Of a stretch of 64,000 nt of DNA, positions 17,542-26,241 are shown piece by piece. Origin of the DNA: Oscillospiraceae bacterium (GTDB lineage: Bacteria > Bacillota > Clostridia > Oscillospirales > Acutalibacteraceae); contig SVOH01000002.1 of the NCBI GenBank assembly GCA_015066515.1, positions 62,001 through 126,000 of the forward strand. Direction: 5' to 3'. The notes beneath the pieces are model-generated. The model did no database searches. It had not been told where the DNA came from and saw only the letters and a program-made list of their open reading frames with translations. A program made the translations under genes and the position numbers. The number at the start of each line of letters is the position of its first letter. Position 1 is the stretch's first letter.

Positions 17542-18720
17542 TTATACCTTTGCGCTGCCGTAAGTACCGTTCGTATCAGCAAAAGTAGCTGTTACATTTT
17601 CTTTCTTTTTAGAGGTAGCAACACGCTTCATAAGTTCTTCATAGTAAAGGTCTTCGTCAAATGGAATTTCAACCTCACGACCTAAGAAATCAGAAAGGTG
17701 CATAGCGTTTGAAAGAATAACGCCCTTAAGACCTTCAGCGCCTTCAGCGATAAGTGGTGTGCCGTGGAGAATCTTACCTGCCCAAGCATTTACAACGCCA
17801 ATGTGCTGTGGGTTTTTACTTTCAATCTCAATTTCGAGATTGTGGGTTTTAACCATACCAAATACTTCGGTATTTGTCTTGGTAAATTCAGACTCTTTCA
17901 TCTCAAATTCAGTAACAGTAAGCTTGTCGTCTTCAACAACCAATTTTGCGCCGTCCATTTGAACTTCAAAGCGGTTTGTACCCTTACCGTCGCCTGTTGT
18001 GGTAATAAATACGCCTGTTGCACCATTTTCGTATTCAACAAATGTTGTTACGTCATCATCAACCTCAATATCGTGCCACTTGCCATACTTAATCTTTGAC
18101 TGAACCTTAACGGGCATACCGCAAATCCATTGCCAAAGGTCAAGCTGGTGAGGACACTGGTTAAGAAGAACGCCGCCGCCTTCGCCTGCCCAGGTAGCAC
18201 GCCAGTCGCTTGAATTGTAGTAAGCTTGTGAACGGTACCAGTTGGTAATAAGCCAGTTTGTACGACGGATTTCACCGTACTTGCCAGAGTGAACAAGCTC
18301 GTGCATTTTACGGTAAACGGGATTTGTACGTTGGTTAAACATCATACCAAAAACAACCTCTGGGTGCTTTTCTGATTCAGCAATCATTTCACGAACCTGA
18401 CGGGTATAAACACCTGCAGGCTTTTCACACATAACGTGAATACCACGCTTCATACATTCCATTGAATATTTAGCATGGTCATAGTGAGGAACTGCTACAA
18501 GACAAGCGTTGATAAGACCGCTGTCAAGCATTTCGATAGCATCGGTAAAATATGTAATATTTGCATCGGGGTATTTAGATTTACCAAATTCGCATCTATC
18601 TGGATTTTTATCGCAAATAGCAACAAGCTCAACCTCGGGGCAGTTGCCACCCATAATGTTAGAGGTGTGGCCTGTACCCATATTACCAAAGCCTATAATA
18701 CCAAGTTTAATTTTATCCAT
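17542..18720 (-). CDS. Gfo/Idh/MocA-family oxidoreductase (paralog 2)
   Basis: A 392-residue oxidoreductase with GIIGFGNMGTGH at the N-terminus, CEKPAGVY near residue 98 and GGGVLLNQCPHQLDLWQW near 188. It shares the unusual central block TNWYRSQAYYNSSDWRATWA with paralog 1 (TNWYRTQRYYDSAGWRATWA), so the pair comes from a duplication that has since diverged at the termini. The equal length is striking. It lies 130 bp downstream of a TIM-barrel isomerase gene. GAAGGG precedes the ATG. A role in C3 oxidation of a sugar is possible by analogy with other Gfo/Idh/MocA plus TIM-barrel pairs, but is inference. Confidence 0.9.
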   Translation of the reverse strand: MDKIKLGIIGFGNMGTGHTSNIMGGNCPEVELVAICDKNPDRCEFGKSKYPDANITYFTDAIEMLDSGLINACLVAVPHYDHAKYSMECMKRGIHVMCEKPAGVYTRQVREMIAESEKHPEVVFGMMFNQRTNPVYRKMHELVHSGKYGEIRRTNWLITNWYRSQAYYNSSDWRATWAGEGGGVLLNQCPHQLDLWQWICGMPVKVQSKIKYGKWHDIEVDDDVTTFVEYENGATGVFITTTGDGKGTNRFEVQMDGAKLVVEDDKLTVTEFEMKESEFTKTNTEVFGMVKTHNLEIEIESKNPQHIGVVNAWAGKILHGTPLIAEGAEGLKGVILSNAMHLSDFLGREVEIPFDEDLYYEELMKRVATSKKKENVTATFADTNGTYGSAKV

Positions 18721-18794
18721 AATAATTACTTTCCCTTCTAAAAAGAATATAAAAAGATTTTTAAAGGAAATTGTTCACAGTGCCTTTTTGACGC

Positions 18795-18822
18795 GGGCGG
18801 TGCTGTATATTTTATACCGCCC
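18795..18822 (-). other. Intercistronic hairpin in the uxuA operon
   Basis: GGGCGGT and ACCGCCC form a 7-bp GC-rich stem with a 14-base loop in the 130-bp gap between the TIM-barrel and Gfo/Idh/MocA genes. On the transcribed strand no T-run follows, so it looks like an mRNA-processing or stabilising hairpin, or a leaky attenuator, rather than a full terminator. Confidence 0.45.
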
Positions 18823-18850
18823 CGAGCAAAAAATGGTGCTGTGGGCAATT

Positions 18851-19621
18851 TTAAAAACCACAAGATTTGAGATACTTGTAGCTGCGTGTGATACAATCAA
18901 ATGGGTTTTCGCCGTGGCAGTTGTCCTGCTCTACGAGCATATACTTAACGCCGGCACCTTCAGCTGCCTTAAATACGCGGTCAAAGTTAATGTTACCTTC
19001 ACCTACTACTGCAATATTGTCGTTAAACTCTTTAAATGTATCGCTAAAAGCATAGTCTTTAAGATGAATTACAGGAAGTCTACCCGAAAGCTTTTCAATC
19101 CAAGCCGCAGGGTCTGCACCACCTGCTTGTACCCAGAAGGTATCAAGTATAAAGCCAAGCTCATCAGCAGTAAAATCCTCTGCCAAGTGCTCAAGAACGT
19201 TTTTGCCGTCAAACTTTAAAAACTCTTTAGCGTGGTTGTGGTACATAAAGTATTTACCATTTGCCTTAACAGCCTTGATAATGTCAACATATTCGTTATA
19301 AAAATCTTTATATGTAAGACCTTCACGGCTGGTAGAAAAGTCATGATAGCCAAGACCAATATTGTCACAACCAAAGATATCGTGGCCCTTACAAACCTTT
19401 ACAATATCCTCTTTAAGCTGTGCGGGTGGAGTATGAGTTACTACGCACTTAAGGCCGTTTTTATCGAGATTTTCTTTAAGCCATTCGGGTTCGTAGTCAC
19501 AAACACCGCTTATCTGAACATTTTTATAACCAATGTCGGCTACCTTTTTAAGTGTTTCTGCAAAATCATCAAGATTTTTACAATGGTCACGCAAAGTATA
19601 AAACTGAATACCTATTTCCAT
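18851..19621 (-). CDS. TIM-barrel sugar phosphate isomerase/epimerase (AP endonuclease 2 family)
   Basis: A 256-residue xylose-isomerase-like TIM barrel. It opens MEIGIQFYTLRDHC and shows the metal-site elements typical of the family: YHNHAKEF near residue 155, LDTFWVQAGG near 185 and VIHLKDY near 210. Family members (IolE, IolI and relatives) isomerise, epimerise or dehydrate sugars using a divalent metal. It is 23 bp after a second, dissimilar TIM-barrel gene in the uxuA operon. The substrate is probably a hexuronate-derived sugar or a 3-keto intermediate made by the Gfo/Idh/MocA proteins. Confidence 0.85.
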   Translation of the reverse strand: MEIGIQFYTLRDHCKNLDDFAETLKKVADIGYKNVQISGVCDYEPEWLKENLDKNGLKCVVTHTPPAQLKEDIVKVCKGHDIFGCDNIGLGYHDFSTSREGLTYKDFYNEYVDIIKAVKANGKYFMYHNHAKEFLKFDGKNVLEHLAEDFTADELGFILDTFWVQAGGADPAAWIEKLSGRLPVIHLKDYAFSDTFKEFNDNIAVVGEGNINFDRVFKAAEGAGVKYMLVEQDNCHGENPFDCITRSYKYLKSCGF

Positions 19622-19644
19622 AATTTGTACCCCCTAAAACTATT

Positions 19645-20493
19645 TTAAAATAGTTTTTTAAATTCGTTACAAGCATAATCAAAAGCAGCATCGTTGCTGT
19701 CAAATGATATTTCGCCAACATTACTTTCCTCACCTTCGCGTTCAAGACCTGCAAGGCCTACAAACTCGGTAAGGTGTGGTTCCATAGTAAACACTGTGCC
19801 ACCCTGAGCCAAGTATTCTGGAATAATGAGGCTATAGTTGCCGTCACCCTTGCCGGGAGGCACTACAACACCGTCAGACATTCTTGCGTCTTTAACGTGA
19901 ACGTACTTAATGCGGTGTTTAAGCATATTCCAAGCTTCAGCGGTATCTTGACCACACTGAACAAAGTTTGCAGTATCAAATACACCCTCAATTTCGGGGA
20001 AGGTATCAAGAATTTCAAGACAACGAGGAGCAATGTCACCGTAAATGCCCTTTTCGTTTTCATGGCAGAATGTAACACCCGAGCCGCGAATTATATCAAG
20101 CATTTTACCCAAGCGGTCCATAACCTCGTTTTTGTAATCAGCGGGGTCCTTGCCCTTTGGAATAAAGAATGAGAACGCACGAAGATTTTTAGCTTCAAGA
20201 ATGTGCGCAAACTCAATCATCTTTTTAAGGTTTTCAAGGTGTGCTGCAAAATCGCCTGTTTCGATGTCGATTTTACCAATAGATGAACCAATAGCCCATG
20301 TTTCAAGACCTGCGGCGTCCATTTTTGCCTTTACTTCACGAATTTTGTCAACCTCAACACCTGCAATCCAAGTGCCGTCAACGTTACGAATTTCAAGACC
20401 TGCAAGGCCATTGCGGTGCATAGCCTTGATTTGTTCGTCTATCATTGGGCTTGCTTCGTCAGCAAAACCGTAAATTTTTACGTTATTGTCCAT
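19645..20493 (-). CDS. TIM-barrel sugar phosphate isomerase/epimerase
   Basis: The start is placed at the ATG at 20493, nine bases after AAAGGA; the track start 18 bases upstream overlaps that RBS. The 282-residue protein is an AP-endonuclease-2/xylose-isomerase-like TIM barrel: IYGFADEASP at the start, TFCHENEKGIYGD near residue 150 with a metal-ligand Glu, GVFDTANFVQCG near 180 and YVHVKDA near 208. It lies 21 bp after the SDR (uxuB-type) gene. Together with the next gene it makes two different barrels in one operon, more than canonical glucuronate catabolism needs. Confidence 0.85.
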   Translation of the reverse strand: MDNNVKIYGFADEASPMIDEQIKAMHRNGLAGLEIRNVDGTWIAGVEVDKIREVKAKMDAAGLETWAIGSSIGKIDIETGDFAAHLENLKKMIEFAHILEAKNLRAFSFFIPKGKDPADYKNEVMDRLGKMLDIIRGSGVTFCHENEKGIYGDIAPRCLEILDTFPEIEGVFDTANFVQCGQDTAEAWNMLKHRIKYVHVKDARMSDGVVVPPGKGDGNYSLIIPEYLAQGGTVFTMEPHLTEFVGLAGLEREGEESNVGEISFDSNDAAFDYACNEFKKLF

Positions 20494-20532
20494 AAGAAAC
20501 ATTCCTTTCATAAACCACAGTTTTACTAAAGT

Positions 20533-21357
20533 TTATACTCCAGAATAAGCTGAGAAGCCACCGTCAACGGGAACTGTTATTCCTGTAACAAAACCAGATT
20601 TTGTTTCGTCAAGCAACCACTCTACTGTACCGAGTAATTCCTCAGCTTCACCAAAACGTCCCATAGGTGTTGAACGCAAAATCTTGTCAGTACGTGGTGT
20701 CGGTGTGCCGTCTTCATTGAAAAGCAATGCACGGTTTTGGTTTGATACAAAGAAACCGGGAGCAATAGCATTTACACGGATACCTTCTTTTGCAAAGTGA
20801 ACTGCAAGCCAAGAGGTAAAATTAGTTACTGCTGCCTTTGCTGCAGAGTAAGCAGGAATCTTGGTAAGGGGACGGTAAGCGTTCATTGAAGATACGTTAA
20901 GTACCGAGCAACCCTTACGGCCAATCATATCCACCATAAATACCTGACTTGGAAGAAGTACGCCTTTAAGGTTAAGGTCAAATACAAAATCAAAGCCCTT
21001 TTCATCAATGTTAAAGAATGTAAGAATATCTTCTGCAGATTCATCACCCTTAACGTACTCTTCGTGAGCGGTTGTGCATTTGGGATTGTTACCGCCTGCA
21101 CCGTTTACAAGAATATCGCACTTGCCAAAATCAGCAAGAACCTGCTCGTGAACAGATTCAATATCTGCTTTATCAAGGCAGTTACATTTATAAGCCTTTG
21201 CAATGCCGCCCTTGGCATTGATGCCGTCAGCCACCTTTTGAGCAGCCTCTTCGTTAAGGTCAAGTAGCGCTACCTTAGCGCCCTTTGATGCTAAAAATTC
21301 AGCAAAGCCTGAGCAAAGCACGCCGCCTGCTCCAGTTACTACTATTACTTTTTCCAT
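20533..21357 (-). CDS. uxuB: SDR-type D-mannonate oxidoreductase (fructuronate reductase)
   Basis: A 274-residue SDR with TGAGGVLCSGFAEFLA at the NAD site, NGAGGNNP near residue 88, VSSMNAYR near 150 and YSAAK near 165. The C-terminus ends FVTGITVPVDGGFSAYSG. This long-loop SDR immediately after uxuA is the Firmicutes fructuronate reductase, which interconverts D-fructuronate and D-mannonate. The identification depends on the motif set and the overlap with uxuA (TAATG, one shared base). The symbol is functional: it is not homologous to the E. coli UxuB family. Confidence 0.82.
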   Translation of the reverse strand: MEKVIVVTGAGGVLCSGFAEFLASKGAKVALLDLNEEAAQKVADGINAKGGIAKAYKCNCLDKADIESVHEQVLADFGKCDILVNGAGGNNPKCTTAHEEYVKGDESAEDILTFFNIDEKGFDFVFDLNLKGVLLPSQVFMVDMIGRKGCSVLNVSSMNAYRPLTKIPAYSAAKAAVTNFTSWLAVHFAKEGIRVNAIAPGFFVSNQNRALLFNEDGTPTPRTDKILRSTPMGRFGEAEELLGTVEWLLDETKSGFVTGITVPVDGGFSAYSGV

Positions 21358-22439
21358 TATTTATTACCTTCCTTTTCAAGTGTATCCCAAACACCAAGCA
21401 TATACATAATGCCGAGTGCTCTGTCATATAAACCATAACCTGGTCTTACTGTACCTGCCTTTTCGCCCCAAAGGTGTCTGCCGTGGTCGGGACGGATGTA
21501 TCCGTCAAAGCCACAATCGTGGTAAGCCTTAAGTATATCAAGAATACCTGTGTCACCGTCACAGTCGCGGTGGCTGGCTTCTGAGAAATCGCCGTTCTCG
21601 AAATGCTTAACGTTACGAACGTGAGCAAAAGCAATGCGGTCGCAGTGCTTTCTAACAATGCTTGCCACGTTATTTTCGGGGTTAGCGTTAAGGCTACCCG
21701 AGCAAAGTGTTAAGCAGTTATATGGACTGTCAACCATCTTTAAGAATCGGTCAATGCTTGGCTCGTCAATAAGAAGACGTGGAAGACCAAATATATCCCA
21801 TGGTGGATCATCCATATGTATTGCCATCTTAATACCTGTTTCTTCACAAACAGGCATCAATTTTTCGAGGAAGTATTTAAGATTTGCCCAAAGCTTTTCG
21901 TGGTCAACGCCCTCATATGCCTTAAACAACTCGTCAAGCTTTGCCATTCTTTCAGGCTCCCAACCCGGAAATGACATATTATATTTTTCGGTAAACTCAA
22001 GAATGTAGTTTGCCATTGCATTGTAGTCGTCTTGAATCATACCCTTTTCATAGAAAAGTGCGGTAGATCCATCACCTACAGGGTGGAACAAGTCCGAACG
22101 GGTCCAGTCAAATATAGGCATAAAATTATAGCAAATAACCTTTACACCAAACTTTGCAAGATTACGTATTGTTTGAATATAGTTTTCAATGTACTTATCG
22201 CGTGAAGGCAAACCGATTTTAATATCATCGTGAACGTTAACCGACTCAACAACATCAATGTTAAAGCCGTACTCATCACACTGCGCCTTTACCTTTGCGA
22301 TTTCTTCTTCGCTCCAGATTTCACCGGGCATTTTGTCGTGAAGAGCCCAAACAATTCCCGTAACACCGGGGATTTGCTTGATATCTTGCAGCGAGATTTT
22401 GTCATTACCCTCGCCATACCAACGAAATGTCATTTGCAT
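21357..22439 (-). CDS. uxuA: Mannonate dehydratase
   Basis: A 360-residue TIM-barrel protein that dehydrates D-mannonate to 2-keto-3-deoxygluconate in hexuronate catabolism. It opens MQMTFRWYGEGNDKISL and has GVTGIVWALHD near residue 25, MAIHMDDPPWDIFGLPR near 203, LCSGSLNANPENNV near 240 and FAHVRNVKHF near 268. These are the conserved UxuA blocks with the metal-binding His/Asp/Cys residues, and the length is normal. It is the first gene of the operon, divergent from an AraC-type regulator. The RBS is weak (GGTG). The next steps, KDG kinase and aldolase, are not in the window. Confidence 0.95.
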   Translation of the reverse strand: MQMTFRWYGEGNDKISLQDIKQIPGVTGIVWALHDKMPGEIWSEEEIAKVKAQCDEYGFNIDVVESVNVHDDIKIGLPSRDKYIENYIQTIRNLAKFGVKVICYNFMPIFDWTRSDLFHPVGDGSTALFYEKGMIQDDYNAMANYILEFTEKYNMSFPGWEPERMAKLDELFKAYEGVDHEKLWANLKYFLEKLMPVCEETGIKMAIHMDDPPWDIFGLPRLLIDEPSIDRFLKMVDSPYNCLTLCSGSLNANPENNVASIVRKHCDRIAFAHVRNVKHFENGDFSEASHRDCDGDTGILDILKAYHDCGFDGYIRPDHGRHLWGEKAGTVRPGYGLYDRALGIMYMLGVWDTLEKEGNK

Positions 22440-22494
22440 GTGCTTACACCATCCGTTTTTAAAATTTTTTCAACAATTTTATAGGCATAGTATA

Positions 22495-22535
22495 CCATTG
22501 TTAAATACATTATACCCAATTACTTTTAACAATGG
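22495..22535. promoter_or_regulatory. 11-bp inverted repeat flanking the uxuA -10 box
   Basis: CCATTGTTAAA (22495-22505) and TTTAACAATGG (22525-22535) are perfect inverted repeats with a 19-bp spacer. The spacer contains a minus-strand TATAAT (22514-22509). This arrangement suggests an operator around the uxuA promoter. Which protein binds is unknown. Confidence 0.6.
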
Positions 22536-22536
22536 A

Positions 22537-22568
22537 ATTGCAAATATTATCTTTAAACATTGCAAATA
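22537..22568. promoter_or_regulatory. AraC-type direct-repeat half-sites
   Basis: ATTGCAAATA occurs at 22537-22546 and 22559-22568, perfect direct repeats 22 bp apart (two helical turns), the spacing expected for an AraC-family dimer. The proximal copy lies where the weak -35 box of uxuA should be (class II activation). The distal copy overlaps the -35 box of the araC-type gene, which suggests autoregulation. Confidence 0.65.
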
Positions 22569-22588
22569 GTATCAAAGTGTGGTATAAT
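22560..22588 (+). promoter_or_regulatory. Promoter of the AraC-type gene
   Basis: TTGCAA (22560-22565) and a perfect TATAAT (22583-22588) are separated by 17 bp. The predicted transcript start is about 10 bases before the ATG at 22605, leaving only a very short leader. Confidence 0.65.
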
Positions 22589-22604
22589 GGCCTTTGGTGA
22601 TAAT

Positions 22605-23423
22605 ATGAGCAAGTATTTTTCGCATAAACAAGACGGGCTTAACTGTCATTACTACTGTGACGAGCACCCCGACAAAGAGTCTTTTAAACTACATACGCAC
22701 GACACGTTTGAGCTATATATCTTTGTGCACGGGCGCGGTAAATTTTTGATAGAGGGTAATGAATACCCCCTATCTCACGGAGATATTATACTGATGCGCC
22801 CTACCGAAGCGCATTACATAGATATAGACGCCACACGTCCCTATGAGCGTTTTTCGGCGCACTTTAGCAAAGATTTTTTCAAGCCCTTTGATAAAGACGG
22901 CGTGTTGCTTGAAGCTTTTTTAAATCACGAGCCGGGCAGCTTTAACCGCTATACCCGTGACGACTTTAAACCTGAAATATATAACCTATTGGTTCAAAAT
23001 CTTTTGAGCGAATCACAAAATCGACATTTGCAGGTAAGCTGTAATATGCTGTCGCTACTAAACGAAATCTATAAAGTATATAAATCCCGCCGCGACACAG
23101 AAACACAGGGCGAATCCCCCACACAGCGTATAGTAAGATATATAAACAACCACATAAATGATAACCTAACCCTTGATACTATATGCAATAAGTTTTATAT
23201 AAGCAAAGCGCAGCTGTGCCGCAGTTTTAAGACCGCTACCGGCTCTACCGTGCAAAACTATATAAACGCCAAGCGACTTGTAAACGCTAAACGAATGTTA
23301 TCAGAGGGCATCTCCCCCACCCGAGCCGCAACGCTTTGCGGATTTAACGACTATTCGGTATTTTATCGCGCATTTTATAAAGAATACGGCAAAGCGCCGA
23401 AAAAGGAATATAATAAAATATAG
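22605..23423 (+). CDS. AraC-family transcriptional regulator
   Basis: The start is placed at the ATG at 22605 (MSKYFSHKQDG). The track start at 22560 falls on the -35 box of the likely promoter. The 272-residue protein has an N-terminal cupin sensor (HTHDTFELYIFVHGRGKF near residue 25) and the C-terminal double helix-turn-helix (LDTICNKFYISKAQLCRSFK, then TLCGFNDYSVFYRAFYK). It is divergent from uxuA, and direct repeats with AraC-like spacing lie between them, so it probably activates hexuronate catabolism. The inducer would be a uronate or its derivative. Confidence 0.93.
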   Translation: MSKYFSHKQDGLNCHYYCDEHPDKESFKLHTHDTFELYIFVHGRGKFLIEGNEYPLSHGDIILMRPTEAHYIDIDATRPYERFSAHFSKDFFKPFDKDGVLLEAFLNHEPGSFNRYTRDDFKPEIYNLLVQNLLSESQNRHLQVSCNMLSLLNEIYKVYKSRRDTETQGESPTQRIVRYINNHINDNLTLDTICNKFYISKAQLCRSFKTATGSTVQNYINAKRLVNAKRMLSEGISPTRAATLCGFNDYSVFYRAFYKEYGKAPKKEYNKI

Positions 23424-23426
23424 TCC

Positions 23427-23461
23427 AAAAGTCATTACGTGCTACACGCAATGACTTTTTA
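23427..23461 (+). terminator. Terminator of the AraC-type gene
   Basis: AAAAGTCATT-A-CGTG pairs with CACG-C-AATGACTTTT around a CTA loop, with one internal mismatch, and runs into a T-tract. It begins 4 bp after the stop codon. Confidence 0.85.
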
Positions 23462-23619
23462 CATTTTTGTAACCTATTGTTACAAATTGTGTGTTTTTTG
23501 TTACCTCACATTACAAAATTGTTGTTTGACCAAAATTTTTTCAAAATATACAATTAAATTACTGAGAAAAATTGGAATTTTGTTCGTCAAATATATAGTA
23601 AAAAATGGGGGGCATTACA

Positions 23620-26226
23620 ATGAAATTTAAAAACAAAAGAAAAATAATTTTCATCATGGGCATTTTTATATTAATGGCAAGTATTATATTATCAGTTTTT
23701 GTTTTAATGCCGCCTGAAACCAATAACAAAAAAACAGAAACTCAAAATTCTGCAACCCCAAATGAAACACAATCAAAAATACCGAGCACCTACGGCGACC
23801 TTATGAAAAGCTTTAACGAAAATGTGCCGGAATTTTACTATTATTATAAAGACTTAGATGGTAACGGAGTATACGAACTACTTATTCTTGAAAACTGTGC
23901 ACTTTATATTTACACATACGACGATAACGGAGTACGACAAATTGGCAGTCACGATTTTGTAACGGGTACCTTTCAATTTTTAGAGTCTCAAAATTATGAT
24001 GGTATTTTTGTGTTTACACAAGGCGGCAGCTGTGATAATTATCGTTATTTGACACTAATTGATGAAAATATCACTATTGCCGAGGTTTGCAAATATGATT
24101 ATACGGGAGATAAGGCCGTTTGGGTAGACATAAACGAAAATAATGAACTTATTGCCGAAGCAAAAAAAGTTTCCGAAAACGGCGATTTCATAAACTTTAC
24201 TCAATATCTTCCACTCGATTTTCAAGGCAACGATGCAGTAAGCCTTGTATGTGGCACCAATAAATACGTAGCCGTTGTCGAATTTGAGGAAGTAGTGGCA
24301 AGGAGTTTAAAAATTTATAACGATACAACAAAGGATTTATTGCAAACAATACCGCTTAATCGCTCGGAGGACCTACCTAAAACTGACAGAAGCATCTATG
24401 CCTCAGATATTAACTTTGACGGGTATCTTGATATACTTATTCCCGATATGCACCCTGCTCGCGCCATATTCTATAATGCATATATTTACAACACAAAACA
24501 ACAAAAGTTTATAGAAGCACCTTCTTTCAAAGAACTACCAAACCCTGCACTTGATACTAAAAACCGCCGCATTTTACATAGCAGTAGCGGTGACAGTATA
24601 ATGAGCTTCGGTATGGATTATTATGATGATAACACAAAAGATTTTGTGTCGATAGGCAGCATATCAATATCACCAAAGAACGACCAATATCATTTTGTAG
24701 AATACAGTTACAAAGATGGCAAAAGAAGTGTAAAAAACGAGTTTTACGTGCCTCTGCACGAGTACTACCTTATACCAAAACAAAACCACGACGTAGTTCC
24801 CTATTACGAGGATGGCGGCCTTTGGGAATTAGATTCTGATAAGTGGAATAAATTAGTAACAACTATGGAAACCGATTTTTCGGTGGATACTACACCAAGC
24901 GATAATCCGTTATCAATCGAAAAGGTTAAAAAGATATTTGAGCCGCTGCTTGCAAAAGCGGTAGAAGTAGAGCAAACCATAATTAACGATTCTGCTACCT
25001 TTAAATATGAAAAAGAAATCACTTTCAAAACCGATGACGGAAGTTCTTATTCACTCATAACCGATAATAACTTTCAAAAATTAGACGATGTATGGAATTA
25101 CACCTATACTGCATTCACTATGGATGCTGCTCACAGAGCGTTTGGTATGAGACTTGACCAACAGACAATATCTCCCCGCTTTTTAGAAAAGGATGGTAAG
25201 CTTTACTACAACTGCAACGGGCACGGTTATAATTCTAATTTTGATATCTCAAGTTTAAAAATTTTAAATCAATTTAAAAACACAATTATTGTAAGTGTAA
25301 ACGACCACGAATTACCCGATGAAACAAGTATATTTATATTACAAAACACCGAAAACGGTTGGCGGTTTGCCAACACGCAAGTGGAAAGCCATAAAATAAA
25401 CGTCGATAACTATTTGTTAAAATTGGTTGCGGTAAACGAAAAACAACAACCCGCCATTGACGCTTTCACAAACTTTTTAAATGGTAAAGCAGTTGCAAAA
25501 AACATAACACCCAATAAGCCGGCACAAAGCAAAGACTTTATTTATATATCCGACTTAAATTGTCGCAATATTACACTGCCTGGCATTGATGCGTTTACGC
25601 TATTTGACCTTAATGACGACGGTATTCCCGAGCTTGTAACCGATGGCTATACTATGGATGTCTTTTCATACGATAATGGCGAGCTGAAAATGATTTATTC
25701 ATCCCCCGCAGGTTCATCATCACTAAAATATCTTTTGGCAAGCAAAAAGATTTATTGGAGCCTTACAACTACAGGCGTTTCATACGAAATTGCAAGTTTT
25801 GATAAAACCCTTAACGTTACGGTAAACACCTATTTTGACGGTAAAACCGAGCAAGTGGGCGATGAAGAGATTTTTTATCATAACGAAAACAAAATAACCG
25901 AATCCGAATTTTATAAGCTTAAAGCTGAGTTCTTTGCGCCGCATTTTTTCGAATCACCTGACACAGTTTGGTATGCCTATAACACACCAAACAACTCATT
26001 AGCTACAAGCCGTGGCATAGGTGAAATGCAGCCTGAAACTACCGAAATTATCACAATGGACGGTAAATGCTATCAGTCATACGTAGCGTCAAATGTCGAT
26101 ATACGATACATTTGGGTAAGTAAAGAAGAACACGAAATGTCAGCCAAATGGGACTGGGTACCCGTTGGCACACAAAAATTCTATTCCCTACTTTTGTTAG
26201 ACAAGGTTAATGAGGGTGGGCAATAA
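23620..26226 (+). CDS. Membrane-anchored extracellular protein with DxDxDG-type repeats
   Basis: The start is placed at the ATG at 23620 (MKFKNKRKIIF), with GGGGGG about eight bases upstream. The 868-residue protein has one N-terminal membrane helix (IIFIMGIFILMASIILSVFVL), then a Thr/Asn/Gln-rich linker and a large extracellular part. Three acidic loops recur: DLDGNGVYELLIL near residue 80, DINFDGYLDILIPD near 265 and DLNDDGIPELVTDG near 665. Such loops bind calcium in FG-GAP/VCBS-like beta-propeller blades. No enzyme motif is recognised. It is followed 15 bp later by a lipoprotein gene, so the two are an operon. The function is unknown. Confidence 0.75.
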   Translation: MKFKNKRKIIFIMGIFILMASIILSVFVLMPPETNNKKTETQNSATPNETQSKIPSTYGDLMKSFNENVPEFYYYYKDLDGNGVYELLILENCALYIYTYDDNGVRQIGSHDFVTGTFQFLESQNYDGIFVFTQGGSCDNYRYLTLIDENITIAEVCKYDYTGDKAVWVDINENNELIAEAKKVSENGDFINFTQYLPLDFQGNDAVSLVCGTNKYVAVVEFEEVVARSLKIYNDTTKDLLQTIPLNRSEDLPKTDRSIYASDINFDGYLDILIPDMHPARAIFYNAYIYNTKQQKFIEAPSFKELPNPALDTKNRRILHSSSGDSIMSFGMDYYDDNTKDFVSIGSISISPKNDQYHFVEYSYKDGKRSVKNEFYVPLHEYYLIPKQNHDVVPYYEDGGLWELDSDKWNKLVTTMETDFSVDTTPSDNPLSIEKVKKIFEPLLAKAVEVEQTIINDSATFKYEKEITFKTDDGSSYSLITDNNFQKLDDVWNYTYTAFTMDAAHRAFGMRLDQQTISPRFLEKDGKLYYNCNGHGYNSNFDISSLKILNQFKNTIIVSVNDHELPDETSIFILQNTENGWRFANTQVESHKINVDNYLLKLVAVNEKQQPAIDAFTNFLNGKAVAKNITPNKPAQSKDFIYISDLNCRNITLPGIDAFTLFDLNDDGIPELVTDGYTMDVFSYDNGELKMIYSSPAGSSSLKYLLASKKIYWSLTTTGVSYEIASFDKTLNVTVNTYFDGKTEQVGDEEIFYHNENKITESEFYKLKAEFFAPHFFESPDTVWYAYNTPNNSLATSRGIGEMQPETTEIITMDGKCYQSYVASNVDIRYIWVSKEEHEMSAKWDWVPVGTQKFYSLLLLDKVNEGGQ

Positions 26227-26241
26227 ATCAAGGAGAATTTT

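Noticed and set aside
18509-19219. 236-residue plus-strand ORF across the Gfo/Idh/MocA gene and the TIM-barrel gene
   Set aside because: It spans two genuine genes in antisense and has no recognisable motifs.
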